64,000 nt of DNA. It comes from Hoylesella loescheii (GTDB lineage Bacteria; Bacteroidota; Bacteroidia; Bacteroidales; Bacteroidaceae). Shown here one piece after another: positions 36,159-45,058 of this stretch; position 1 is the first letter of the stretch, and each line of letters begins with the position of its first letter. Under the pieces are notes generated by a model that made no database searches, was not told where the DNA came from, and saw only the letters and a program-made list of their open reading frames with translations. The translations under genes were made by a program, and so were the position numbers. The DNA lies in the NCBI GenBank assembly GCA_021531755.1, contig JADYUK010000002.1, positions 62,001-126,000 of the forward strand, given 5' to 3'.

Positions 36159-37829
36159 TTATTGTCCTTCACCTTCGCCTTTTATGTGCAGGACATTCTG
36201 GCAGTAGTCGCATACGGCCATGCGGTGGGTGATGAAGATGATTGTTTTCTGTTTTGTCTGCATTATATTCTGCAGCAGCTGGCGCTCTGTCTCCGGGTCG
36301 AGAGCTGCTGTCGCCTCGTCGAAAAGCATGACGGGGCGGTCTCTCAGCAGGGCTCTCGCTATTGCTATGCGTTGTGCCTGTCCTTCTGACAGGCCCCCTC
36401 CCTGCTCTGAGCACATTGTGTCAAGTCCGTCGGGCAGTGACATCACGAAGTCTGCACAGCTCTGGTGGAGAGCCTCTGTTATCTGCTCTTCTGTTGCCTC
36501 TGGTTTCCCTAAGAGCAGGTTCTCGCGTATCGTGCCGCTCATCAGTGTGTTGCCTTGAGGGACATAGACAAAGTTGCAGCGATGAAGATGTGTCATCACA
36601 TCGCACCTCTCAGGGTGTTTGGCTGAGGCTATTGTCACCCGGCCTTCTGTCGGGTGTGACAGTGCGAGCAGCAGACGTATAAGAGTAGTCTTGCCAGCGC
36701 CTGTCTCTCCCACCACAGCTGTCGCTGTCGCCGCTGGGAAGGTGTATGAGAAGTTGTCGAAGACGAGGGGACTGTCGTTTTCATATCTGAAAGAGACATT
36801 CTCAAGCTTTATCTCGCATGGCGCCTCGATCTCTATGGCGTCGCCATCCTTCTCCTCGGGTATATCCTCAAGCTCCATCAGTCTCTCGGCCGCTGTCAGC
36901 ACTGCCACGCTGCTTGGTATGAGTTTGGCAAGGCTTCTTGCTGGCCCCTGTATACGGCTGACGAGCTGTAGGAAGGCTGTCATCCCGCCGAATGTCAGTG
37001 TCCCTGCCGAGAGGCGGAAAGCGCTCCATGCGAATGTGAACAAGTATGATATGCTGAATCCGAGATTCACCGTGAGGTTTGACATTACGGAGAATATTGT
37101 CCGCCGGACGATGTTGTCGTGCAGTTCCTGTTGTGAGCTCTTGAGCCTGGAGACCATCAGCTTGTCGCTCTCAAGTGTCTTTATGACGAGCATGTGCTGC
37201 ACGATGTCCTGCATGACAGACTGTATCTGGGAGTCAGAATCGCGCACAATGCGGTTCAGTTTCCTCATTTTCCTGACGTAGAATTTGCTCATGACAATGC
37301 AGAGCGGGACGATTGCTATCGTGATGAGGGCGAGCATGCTGTCCATGGAATAGAGATAGACGAACGCGCCGGTGAAGAGCAGCAGGGTGGACAGAGCGCT
37401 TGGCAGAGTCTCAGTGAGGAATCCGACGACAGTCCCCACATCGCCTTCCAGCCTGTTCATTATGTCACCGCTGTGGTGTGTTGCCTTCGACTGCCATTCA
37501 GAGCGTATGACGCGCTCTATCATGCGCTGCTGCATTCTGTTCTGCGCCTTTATTCCGAGTATGCTTCTTACCCATATGCTTGATATGATGAGCGAGAAGT
37601 CGGCTATTGTTATTATCCCTATGAAGCATATGGCCCATATCAGGTCGCCCTCCACATCGTGTGCCGCCACGTCTATGGCATGGCGCATGGCATATACTGT
37701 CAGCAGCGATATCGTGACGTCGAGAATGCCGATGATGGCGTTGAGCGTTGTCTGCAGTCTGTTTCCCTTTGCCACGTTCCACAGCCAGCATATTATTGAC
37801 GGTATGGATTTCTGGGTGATTCTCTTCAT
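36159..37829 (-). CDS. ABC exporter, fused membrane and ATPase domains
   Basis: A 556-residue half-transporter. Six hydrophobic helices occupy about 1-310, followed by an ATPase with Walker A GETGAGKTTLIRLL, signature LSEGQAQRIAIARALL and Walker B VMLFDEATAALD, then the H-loop THRMAVCDYC. It belongs to the MsbA/MdlB-type exporters, which work as dimers. The substrate is unknown. It starts 41 bp after nadK, so the two share a transcript; the signature has LSEGQ rather than LSGGQ, a known variant. Confidence 0.88.
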   Translation of the reverse strand: MKRITQKSIPSIICWLWNVAKGNRLQTTLNAIIGILDVTISLLTVYAMRHAIDVAAHDVEGDLIWAICFIGIITIADFSLIISSIWVRSILGIKAQNRMQQRMIERVIRSEWQSKATHHSGDIMNRLEGDVGTVVGFLTETLPSALSTLLLFTGAFVYLYSMDSMLALITIAIVPLCIVMSKFYVRKMRKLNRIVRDSDSQIQSVMQDIVQHMLVIKTLESDKLMVSRLKSSQQELHDNIVRRTIFSVMSNLTVNLGFSISYLFTFAWSAFRLSAGTLTFGGMTAFLQLVSRIQGPARSLAKLIPSSVAVLTAAERLMELEDIPEEKDGDAIEIEAPCEIKLENVSFRYENDSPLVFDNFSYTFPAATATAVVGETGAGKTTLIRLLLALSHPTEGRVTIASAKHPERCDVMTHLHRCNFVYVPQGNTLMSGTIRENLLLGKPEATEEQITEALHQSCADFVMSLPDGLDTMCSEQGGGLSEGQAQRIAIARALLRDRPVMLFDEATAALDPETERQLLQNIMQTKQKTIIFITHRMAVCDYCQNVLHIKGEGEGQ

Positions 37830-37870
37830 GCGCTGATGGGGTCTATGGTTACTGTTTGCTATGGTCAGGA

Positions 37871-38752
37871 TTATCTCGCGTCAGCTCCCCACATCATTTT
37901 CCCTCTGAGGGTTGTGATGTAGCCTCCTCCGTGCCGCTTCACTATCTTCACCTCGTAGGGTGCTCTCCTTATGCGCAGTGTTGTCCTCTCGGGCAGTTTC
38001 TCTGACCTGCCGTCAATGGCGACGAGGTAATTGTGTGAGCGGCTCTCCACTGTCAGTGTTATCTCAGCCTTTGCCGGTACGACTATCGGTCGGACGCTGA
38101 GACTGTGCGGGGCCACTGGTGTCAGGCACAGGACATCTGTCGCGGGCATGATTATGGGGCCACCGTTTGAGAGAGAGTAGGCTGTCGAGCCTGTCGGTGT
38201 GGATATGATGAGCCCGTCGGCCTGGTATGTTATAAGCTCCTTGCCGTCTATCCTGGCGTGGATTGTTATCATCGATGCGTTGTCCTGCTTCAGCACAGCG
38301 ATATCGTTCAGAGCCCTTGGGCATCCGCTGAGGCTCCCTCTCATCGCCGTTGCCTCTATTACACTGTGGTTCTCTGTCACATAGTCGCCACTGTACAGCC
38401 TCTCTATTGCCTCCTCGATGTCTGTGGCAGGCACATCAGCAAGATATCCCAGCCGCCCCATGTTAATGCCTATGATGGGCACACTGCGTGCTCCCACCTT
38501 GCTGGCAGCCTTCAGCAGAGTGCCGTCGCCACCCATCGATATGACATAGTCGATATCGAAGTCGAGGTCCCTGAACGTCCCGGCTATGTCTGCCTTGACA
38601 TGCTGGCTCTCGCTGAGGAAACGGCAGAATCCCTCCTCGATGTATACCACCGCCTGGCGACGGGAAAGGCATTCAAGGAGTTGCTGGGCTGAGGCCGACT
38701 TGCGGCGCTGGTATTCATTGCCAAAGATGGCGAATCGTAGCTTCTTGGTCAT
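37871..38752 (-). CDS. nadK: NAD kinase
   Basis: A 293-residue enzyme that phosphorylates NAD to NADP. The ATG at 38752 (MTKKLRFAIFGNEYQ) is chosen over an upstream TTG because it matches the usual start. The GGDGT motif (SMGGDGTLLKAA) and the conserved INMGRLGYLAD, LNDIAV and TGSTAYSLSNGGPI segments are all present. First gene of the nadK-ABC exporter run, with its own promoter box at 38791. Confidence 0.94.
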   Translation of the reverse strand: MTKKLRFAIFGNEYQRRKSASAQQLLECLSRRQAVVYIEEGFCRFLSESQHVKADIAGTFRDLDFDIDYVISMGGDGTLLKAASKVGARSVPIIGINMGRLGYLADVPATDIEEAIERLYSGDYVTENHSVIEATAMRGSLSGCPRALNDIAVLKQDNASMITIHARIDGKELITYQADGLIISTPTGSTAYSLSNGGPIIMPATDVLCLTPVAPHSLSVRPIVVPAKAEITLTVESRSHNYLVAIDGRSEKLPERTTLRIRRAPYEVKIVKRHGGGYITTLRGKMMWGADAR

Positions 38753-38790
38753 GTGTTGTGACAATAGTCCGTATTGTTGTTTTCAGACTG

Positions 38791-38798
38791 CAAAATTA
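38791..38798 (-). promoter_or_regulatory. -7 box of the nadK promoter
   Basis: TAATTTTG on the minus strand, about 40 bases before the nadK start. Confidence 0.65.
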
Positions 38799-38828
38799 AT
38801 GCTTTTAATTCAAAAAAAAGAAAAAATG

Positions 38829-38979
38829 AACGTTTTTGTTAAGCCAGATGAGCAGAGACCAACCGAAAGAGCAGCGAGAGGAGAGCCGAGCTTGCTCGAG
38901 CTATCCCGAGTCGTGACAGAGGAAGGCGGAAGTCAAGCTTGCTTGGGCTATGCCATGGCGAGTAAACGAAGGCGCAGCC
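38829..38979 (+). repeat. Family B, expanded unit with two stems
   Basis: It starts AACGTTTTTGTTAAGCCAGATGAGCAGAGACC and ends GGCGCAGCC like a family B unit, but is 151 bp, i.e. one 77-bp unit plus 74 bp of altered middle. It holds two stems, CCGAGC-TT-GCTCGA and CAAGC-TT-GCTTG, each keeping pairing. It sits in the nadK-side intergenic region, oriented toward the DJ-1 gene. Confidence 0.75.
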
Positions 38980-39146
38980 AAGAAATAATTGCGTGCCTGT
39001 GGCATTGCGGCTGTCACTTCTTTCATGCAGGAAGACCACTCCTTTCTTCTGTTTCCAATCGTCACCATGCCTCCGTCTTGCAGGATTCAGAGGTCATAAT
39101 GGAAGCGCTACAGATTGCATAGTCACGAAAAAACGTATGTAAAGAC

Positions 39147-39177
39147 TTTGTATATACAGAAAAAAATAGTATTTTTG
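39147..39177 (+). promoter_or_regulatory. Promoter of the DJ-1-like gene
   Basis: TTTG 39147-39150, 19 bases, TATTTTTG 39170-39177, followed by CATCAG as in the family A loci. The leader to 39493 is ~305 nt with no repeat or ORF recognised. Confidence 0.7.
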
Positions 39178-39492
39178 CATCAGCATAATGGAGCGAGCCG
39201 CTTTCATGAGCTTGACCCCAAGGCGTTCCGCATCATTCGCCCTGCCCCCTGCCACAGCTCCATCCGTGTCCCGTTGTCGGGGGGTGCGTGGCTCCCGCCC
39301 GCTCAGCTGACAGCCCCTTGCGCTCTTGAGACTCATACATTCTCCCCTCACTTCCTTCAGGTTGTGGGTGTCTGGTTCAAAGGAGAATGCTGAGCCATAA
39401 TCCGCATCTTCGTTATCCCGGAGCACAGCCCGGCTCCATGTCAGAATATCCCTCAGAACAGAGAATAACCATAAATAAACCATTATTAACCT

Positions 39493-40059
39493 ATGGCAAA
39501 AGTATATGAATTCATCAGCAACGGCTCAGAGGAAGTCGAGATGCTGATTCCTGTCGATATTCTCCGCCGTGCAGGCGTTGATATCCAGCTTGTCTCCACG
39601 ACAGGCTCTCTTTCTGTCACCTCAGCCCATGGCGTCACTGTCATTGCAGACAGCCTCATTGAGGATATAGATGTCAGCGATGCAGACCTGCTCATGATAC
39701 CCGGCGGAATACCTGGTGCGGAGAATCTCTGCAACCATCCGCTTGTCCGTGAGGCTATAAAGAGCCAGTATGAGTCTGGCCGTCTGGTGTCTGCCATCTG
39801 CGCGGGGCCGATGATATTCGGTTCGCTCGGCATATCGAAAGGCAAGCGCTGTACATGCTATCCAGGCTTCGAGGACCATCTTGACGGTGCCACATACACG
39901 GCAGAGCTTGTCACTGTCGACGGCAATGTCATAACGGGTGAGGGCCCTGCAGCCACATTCCCTTATGCCTACACACTCTGTGAGATGCTGTGTGGCAAGG
40001 CCACAACCGACGCCATCAGGGAGGGAATGATGTATAACCACCTCATGTCCAAGGCCTGA
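39493..40059 (+). CDS. DJ-1/PfpI family protein
   Basis: A 188-residue flavodoxin-like protein. The nucleophile-elbow Cys is in SAICAGP (about 115-121), with an acidic partner in NGSEEVE near the start, as in DJ-1 proteins (YajL type). Members act as oxidative stress proteins or deglycase-like enzymes; the exact activity is disputed in the family. Single gene with a promoter and a following hairpin. Confidence 0.9.
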   Translation: MAKVYEFISNGSEEVEMLIPVDILRRAGVDIQLVSTTGSLSVTSAHGVTVIADSLIEDIDVSDADLLMIPGGIPGAENLCNHPLVREAIKSQYESGRLVSAICAGPMIFGSLGISKGKRCTCYPGFEDHLDGATYTAELVTVDGNVITGEGPAATFPYAYTLCEMLCGKATTDAIREGMMYNHLMSKA

Positions 40060-40185
40060 TACATATCCCTTCGGAGTCTCTTCCGGGAGTGCCCCCCATA
40101 CGCTGCCAGGGCATTGTGCCGCGGCAGAAGGGTAGGGGCATTCTTCAGGAGGCTGTCTCCAAGAGCCATATATCCCCATCCCACG

Positions 40186-40218
40186 CCTTCCATACGCCGC
40201 ATTTGGGCGTATGGAAGG
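40186..40218 (+). terminator. Hairpin between the DJ-1 gene and recG
   Basis: Perfect 13-bp stem CCTTCCATACGCC / GGCGTATGGAAGG with a 7-base loop; only TT follows, so termination may be weak. Confidence 0.6.
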
Positions 40219-40264
40219 TTAGTGTGCCTATGATGAACCGTTAAAGATAACCACCACGACAACC

Positions 40265-42427
40265 ATGGATTTCCTCTCACAAGACATAACATACCTCCCC
40301 GGCGTGGGGCCTAAGAAGAAGGCCGTCCTCGCCAAAGAGCTTGGCATAGAGACCTATGCCGGCCTCCTGGAGTATTATCCTTATAAATATGTCGACCGCA
40401 GCCGCGTCTACAGGATATGCCAGATGGAGGGAGAGATGCCCTATGTCCAGATATGCGGATATATAAAGTCGTGGGATATATATGATACCGGGCGCCGCTC
40501 AAAGCGCTATGTCGCACATTTCTCTGACGGCACCGGATTCGTCGATCTCGTATGGTTCAAGGCTGGGGAGTATGCCTATAAGAACCTCAATCTCCACACA
40601 GAGTACATCGTGTTCGGCAAACCTGCAATATTTAATGGCCGTTACCAGTTCTCACATCCCGACATAGACGACGCCAAGACCCTTGTCATCTCTGAGATGG
40701 GCCTGCAGCCTCACTACATGACGACAGAGCGGATGAAGAACAGCGGACTGACATCAAGGGGCATGGAACGCCTCACCAAGACCCTCGTCTCCAAGATGCC
40801 GCCACTCCCCGAGACCCTTCCTGACTTCATAGTGAGGCCTAACCACATGGCAAGCCGTGACGACGCGCTGAGGTGGATACACTATCCCCACAACAACGAC
40901 GAGATGCAGAAGGCGCAGATGAGACTCAAGTTCGAGGAGCTCTTCTATGTCCAGCTGAATATAATAAGGTATATGCACGAGCGCCGACAGCGCTTCAGAG
41001 GGTGCCAGATGTCACGTGTCGGCGAGCCCTTCCATACCTTCTACGAGCAGAACCTCACCTTCGAGCTTACCGGGGCACAGAAGCGTGTCGTCAGGGAGAT
41101 ATACAACGATATGTGCTCCGGCCGCCAGATGAACCGTCTCCTGCAGGGCGATGTCGGTTCGGGGAAGACCCTTGTGGCCCTCCTCACCATGCTCATAGCC
41201 ATCGGCAACGGCTATCAGACCGCCATCATGGCTCCGACAGAGATTCTCGCCGAGCAGCATCTTGAGACCATCACACGCTTTCTTGACGGCATGGACATAA
41301 GGGTGGAGCTGCTGACAGGCATCGTAAAGGGGAAACGACGGGCGCGTGTGCTTGAGGGACTCGCCGACGGTACCGTGGATATCGTCGTCGGCACACACGC
41401 TGTCATCGAGGATACGGTCGTCTTCCATCGCCTCGGTCTCGCGGTCATCGACGAGCAACACCGCTTCGGGGTAGAGCAACGTGCGCGCCTCTGGCGGAAG
41501 AACACGCTGACGACGGCACAGCAGGAGACCGCACCACAGCCTGGCAGTGAAGCCACCGTACACACGGCAGGGAACACTCTGCCGCACATTCTCGTCATGA
41601 CGGCGACACCAATCCCGCGCACACTCGCCATGACCCTATACGGCGACCTTGACGTGTCGGTCATCGACGAGCTGCCTCCCGGACGCAAGCCAATACAGAC
41701 TCTTCACCGCTATGACGACAATATGGTCTCGCTCTATGCCAGCATACGGAAGCAGATAGAGCTTGGCAGACAGGTATATATAGTCTATCCGCTAATACAG
41801 GAGAGCGAGAAAATGGACCTCAAGGACCTCGAGCAGGGCTATGAGATGCTCTGCAAAGTGTTCCCCGACATGAGGCTGAGCAAAGTCCACGGGCGCATGA
41901 AGGCAGCTGAGAAAGAGGAGGAGATGCAGCGGTTCGTATCTGGCGAGACACAGATTCTTGTCGCCACGACAGTGATTGAAGTGGGAGTCAATGTCCCCAA
42001 CGCCTCTGTCATGGTCATCATGGAGGCCCAGCGCTTCGGCCTCTCACAGCTCCACCAGCTACGTGGACGTGTCGGGCGCGGTGCCAACCAGTCATACTGC
42101 ATACTCGTATCATCACACAAGCTGACGGCAGAGACAAGGAAGCGCCTCGACATCATGTGCGAGACGAACGACGGATTCCGCATTGCCGAGGCCGACCTCA
42201 AGCTCCGTGGGCCCGGCGACCTCGAGGGGACACAGCAGTCAGGAATGGCCTTCGACCTCAAGATAGCCAATATCGCACGCGACGGGCAGCTCGTACAGCT
42301 GGCGCGTGATACAGCGCAATATGTCATAGACAACGACCCTGACGCCGACAAGCCAGAGTATGCCTGCCTGTGGCAGAGACTCAGACAGCTGAGACGAAAC
42401 GACATAAACTGGGGCGCCATAAGCTGA
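40265..42427 (+). CDS. recG: ATP-dependent DNA helicase RecG
   Basis: A 720-residue helicase that remodels stalled replication forks and Holliday junctions. N-terminal wedge/OB domain about 1-200 (TYLPGVGPKKKAVLAKELG, RRSKRYVAHFSDGTG); Walker A LLQGDVGSGKT; DExH box IDEQHRFGVEQR; motif III MTATPIPRTL; helicase C-terminal motifs HGRMKAAEKE, VATTVIEVGVNVPNA, QLHQLRGRVGRG. Length and order match the family. A ~30-residue insert (KNTLTTAQQETAPQPGSEAT) lies between motif II and motif III. Confidence 0.96.
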   Translation: MDFLSQDITYLPGVGPKKKAVLAKELGIETYAGLLEYYPYKYVDRSRVYRICQMEGEMPYVQICGYIKSWDIYDTGRRSKRYVAHFSDGTGFVDLVWFKAGEYAYKNLNLHTEYIVFGKPAIFNGRYQFSHPDIDDAKTLVISEMGLQPHYMTTERMKNSGLTSRGMERLTKTLVSKMPPLPETLPDFIVRPNHMASRDDALRWIHYPHNNDEMQKAQMRLKFEELFYVQLNIIRYMHERRQRFRGCQMSRVGEPFHTFYEQNLTFELTGAQKRVVREIYNDMCSGRQMNRLLQGDVGSGKTLVALLTMLIAIGNGYQTAIMAPTEILAEQHLETITRFLDGMDIRVELLTGIVKGKRRARVLEGLADGTVDIVVGTHAVIEDTVVFHRLGLAVIDEQHRFGVEQRARLWRKNTLTTAQQETAPQPGSEATVHTAGNTLPHILVMTATPIPRTLAMTLYGDLDVSVIDELPPGRKPIQTLHRYDDNMVSLYASIRKQIELGRQVYIVYPLIQESEKMDLKDLEQGYEMLCKVFPDMRLSKVHGRMKAAEKEEEMQRFVSGETQILVATTVIEVGVNVPNASVMVIMEAQRFGLSQLHQLRGRVGRGANQSYCILVSSHKLTAETRKRLDIMCETNDGFRIAEADLKLRGPGDLEGTQQSGMAFDLKIANIARDGQLVQLARDTAQYVIDNDPDADKPEYACLWQRLRQLRRNDINWGAIS

Positions 42428-42689
42428 CTCATGCCGCCCCGCCCGCCTCATGCCCCTCCGGTTTTGCGGGAAAAGGGTGGCTGGTCTGCCCCGGAAAACC
42501 ATATTTCCATATCGCCAGAAAGCCCCAGCATACACCTCTCCCAGTGCGTTTGCGGCCGTCCCGTTGCGTATGACTCTGACATTCAGAAGCTAACGTAATA
42601 AAATCTTAATAACTACGCCTAATGTGTTAAATACAATTAAAATAGCCCTTTGCGTATTGCTTAGAGTCAAGAATGTCAATAATTTTTGC

Positions 42690-42697
42690 TAATTTTG
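42690..42697 (+). promoter_or_regulatory. -7 box before the M23 peptidase gene
   Basis: TAATTTTG followed by CATCA; the -33 match is poor. The rest of 42428-42849 shows no gene. Confidence 0.55.
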
Positions 42698-42849
42698 CAT
42701 CAAACGTGCTTGAGTGCGGATTGAAAAACAACTTCACAGGGCAACCATTTGTTTATTTTTGTAAGTCGTTTCTCTATCACTATTCAAGGGCGTAGGAGAC
42801 GTTGATGTCTCTCCTTTATGACTTTTATGTAAAACCAAACGAGAAACTG

Positions 42850-43800
42850 ATGCATTTTAGTATATTGAAAAGAGTATTATTCACAGTCGTCACACTAATT
42901 ATTGCCGTATCCCCTGCACTCGCTCAGGATATGATAGCGCGTCAAGCCCCCGTTGACCGCAAGATGAAAGCTGTTGATACTCTCGCTCTGAAAGACCTTA
43001 TCCACCGTGAGCAGGCAGCATCGCCCGCCCAGGACCTCTATGAAGACTGGAACAATATCTATGCCCACAAGGCCACTCAACTCCCTGACTCTTTCCTCGT
43101 CGACCTAAGACACTACTGCATGCCGACACCATCACGCGTCGTGACCTCTAATTTCGGGGCGCGCTGGGGCCGCCAGCATAAAGGCATCGACCTCAAAGTG
43201 TATATCGGCGACACTATACGCTCCGCTTTCTCTGGCAAGGTGCGCATGGTGAAATACGAGGCTGCCGGATACGGACACTATATCGTCATACGTCATAATA
43301 ACGGGCTGGAGACAATCTACGCCCACCTCTCCAAACCACTCGTCGACGAGAACGAGACAGTGCGTGCAGGCGATGTGATTGGCCTCGGTGGAAACACCGG
43401 GCGAAGCACAGGCTCTCACCTCCACTTCGAGACACGCATCTGCGGCGTAGCCATAAACCCAGCCATACTCTTCGATTTCCGCAATCAGGATGTCGTGGCC
43501 GATTCCTATATGTTCCGCAGCAATACATACAAGGATGAGTCGGCTGAGGCTAACAGACTCAGAGGAAAGGTCGGCAACGGCGGATATACACGTGAGCAGG
43601 TGACAGGAGAGGCAGAGCTTGCAGCCACAGAGGCTGTGAAGACCATCGCGGCAGAGACACGCTATCATAAGGTGAAGAAGGGTGAAACCCTCGCATCCAT
43701 AGCAAAGAAGTACGGAATGTCTGTGCAGGAGATATGCCGCATGAACCGTATCTCGAAGTCAAAGCGCATAAAGGCAGGACAGATCCTGCGCTGCTCATAA
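42850..43800 (+). CDS. M23 endopeptidase with LysM domain
   Basis: From ATG 42850 the protein has 316 residues and a signal peptide (MHFSILKRVLFTVV.. SPALAQ); upstream Met codons at 42805 would only add a charged extension. The M23 (LytM) domain has the zinc ligands in HKGID and HLHFE with the middle His in YAHLSK. A LysM domain ends the protein (YHKVKKGETLASIAKKYG.. KAGQILRC). It cuts peptidoglycan cross-links in the periplasm. All ligands are present, so it should be active rather than an EnvC-like activator. Confidence 0.93.
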   Translation: MHFSILKRVLFTVVTLIIAVSPALAQDMIARQAPVDRKMKAVDTLALKDLIHREQAASPAQDLYEDWNNIYAHKATQLPDSFLVDLRHYCMPTPSRVVTSNFGARWGRQHKGIDLKVYIGDTIRSAFSGKVRMVKYEAAGYGHYIVIRHNNGLETIYAHLSKPLVDENETVRAGDVIGLGGNTGRSTGSHLHFETRICGVAINPAILFDFRNQDVVADSYMFRSNTYKDESAEANRLRGKVGNGGYTREQVTGEAELAATEAVKTIAAETRYHKVKKGETLASIAKKYGMSVQEICRMNRISKSKRIKAGQILRCS

Positions 43801-45000
43801 TGCAGCCGGCTGGCTGTGGGCTGCATTCAAGCCATGCCTGGATTGTCAGGAAGAATACGTTATGTCTGCCGGACGATGAATGCCGGCATGGCTGATAATA
43901 CAAGACAATAACTGAGACAATAATATCGCGGTACGGGTCATACCATCGCTTAGTGTGGTATGGCCCGTCCCGCGTTTTGCCATTATGAGCCTCGCGCTTC
44001 TCGTCTTCCGGCTGTTCCCGCTGCATCCGGCAATCTTCCCGTCTGCCACTCGCCTTCTTGTGGCTTGGTGGTTTACGCCTGTCTGCGGGCATGGAGTGTG
44101 AGGTGAGTGCCATCGTCATGCTCGTCTGGTATTATTCTGCCAGCATACGGAGATGCGAGATTTTGGTTGCCCGTTCGTCAAAAAGAACGGGAATGTGATT
44201 ACTCGATGAATAGGCAGGTGTCGACTGAGGGTGTTGTTTCTCCCAAAAGATAACCTTTCAGCTCGTCTTAGTCGTCCGTTCTTCCCATTCTGTGTCATGG
44301 CCGTCGCCGCCCACACCACCGCCACCAGTGTCCATATTATACCTTTTGCCCTCTCATTCACTATCTGTCAGCCTCCCATTCAATATCTGTCGACGCCCCA
44401 TTCGCTACCTTTTATTCCGCGCCAAAATGCCTTTTGTCGTGATGCTTGTCGCAAAGCCCAGATACACAGATGTTTAGAGAGCGTGAGCCATAAATCGTGA
44501 ATTTCGCTGTTCCCGTCTCTTTCTATACCTCCACTGCCGAGAATTTCGCCATGAGGAGCGAGAGAAAGTATCATGCCTGTCTGCCACCTGTATATTGTCG
44601 CCGTTCTCTTGGTTGTCATGCCGGGGGCCTTGCATTCTTGCAGATTATTTTGGGGCTTTCACGGGGATAGCGTCGTGCCAGTATCGTGCAGAGTTCCAAC
44701 CTTATAATCTTCTGTTCCCACATTGCCTGTATGATAAAACTTGTCGTTACTTATGCCACAGTTTTGCCGGGCATAATGTGTCCAAATAGTCTTACCAGAC
44801 AGTGGTGAAACCATAATGATGTCAAACAGAAATATGGACTTTGTTAAGACATGCTGTAGATTTCAGACATTATATGGGTGGGTGGTGCAGGCTTTATCCT
44901 CTACCTGTTTTCTATGTAAGGTATAATATGTGGGTGCCGGTTCAGCTTTCACTTCATTGTAATTTGCTTGTAATGCTTTACGAGAATATCCATAATAAAA
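43801..45000. other. Long intergenic stretch, no supported gene
   Basis: About 1.2 kb between the M23 gene and the orphan gene. A strong hairpin lies at 43927-43975. Open frames exist on both strands (for example 44116-44361 minus) but none has both a promoter and protein-like composition. It may hold remnants of a lost gene. Confidence 0.5.
43927..43979 (+). terminator. Terminator after the M23 peptidase gene
   Basis: CGCGGTACGGGTCATACCA / TGGTATGGCCCGTCCCGCG, 19 bp with two mismatches, followed by TTTTG. Confidence 0.85.
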
Positions 45001-45046
45001 ATTCAATATACTGTGAAAGCCCGGTGTCTATCACAGTATATTGAAT
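45001..45046 (-). terminator. Terminator of the orphan exported protein gene
   Basis: Perfect 16-bp stem ATTCAATATACTGTGA / TCACAGTATATTGAAT with a 14-base loop; on the minus strand a TTTTTATTAT run follows. Confidence 0.88.
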
Positions 45047-45058
45047 TAGTTATAAAGA

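Noticed and set aside
44116..44361. 81-codon minus-strand frame with a hydrophobic start
   Set aside because: A short hydrophobic start alone is weak; no promoter box, poor start codon and no family resemblance.
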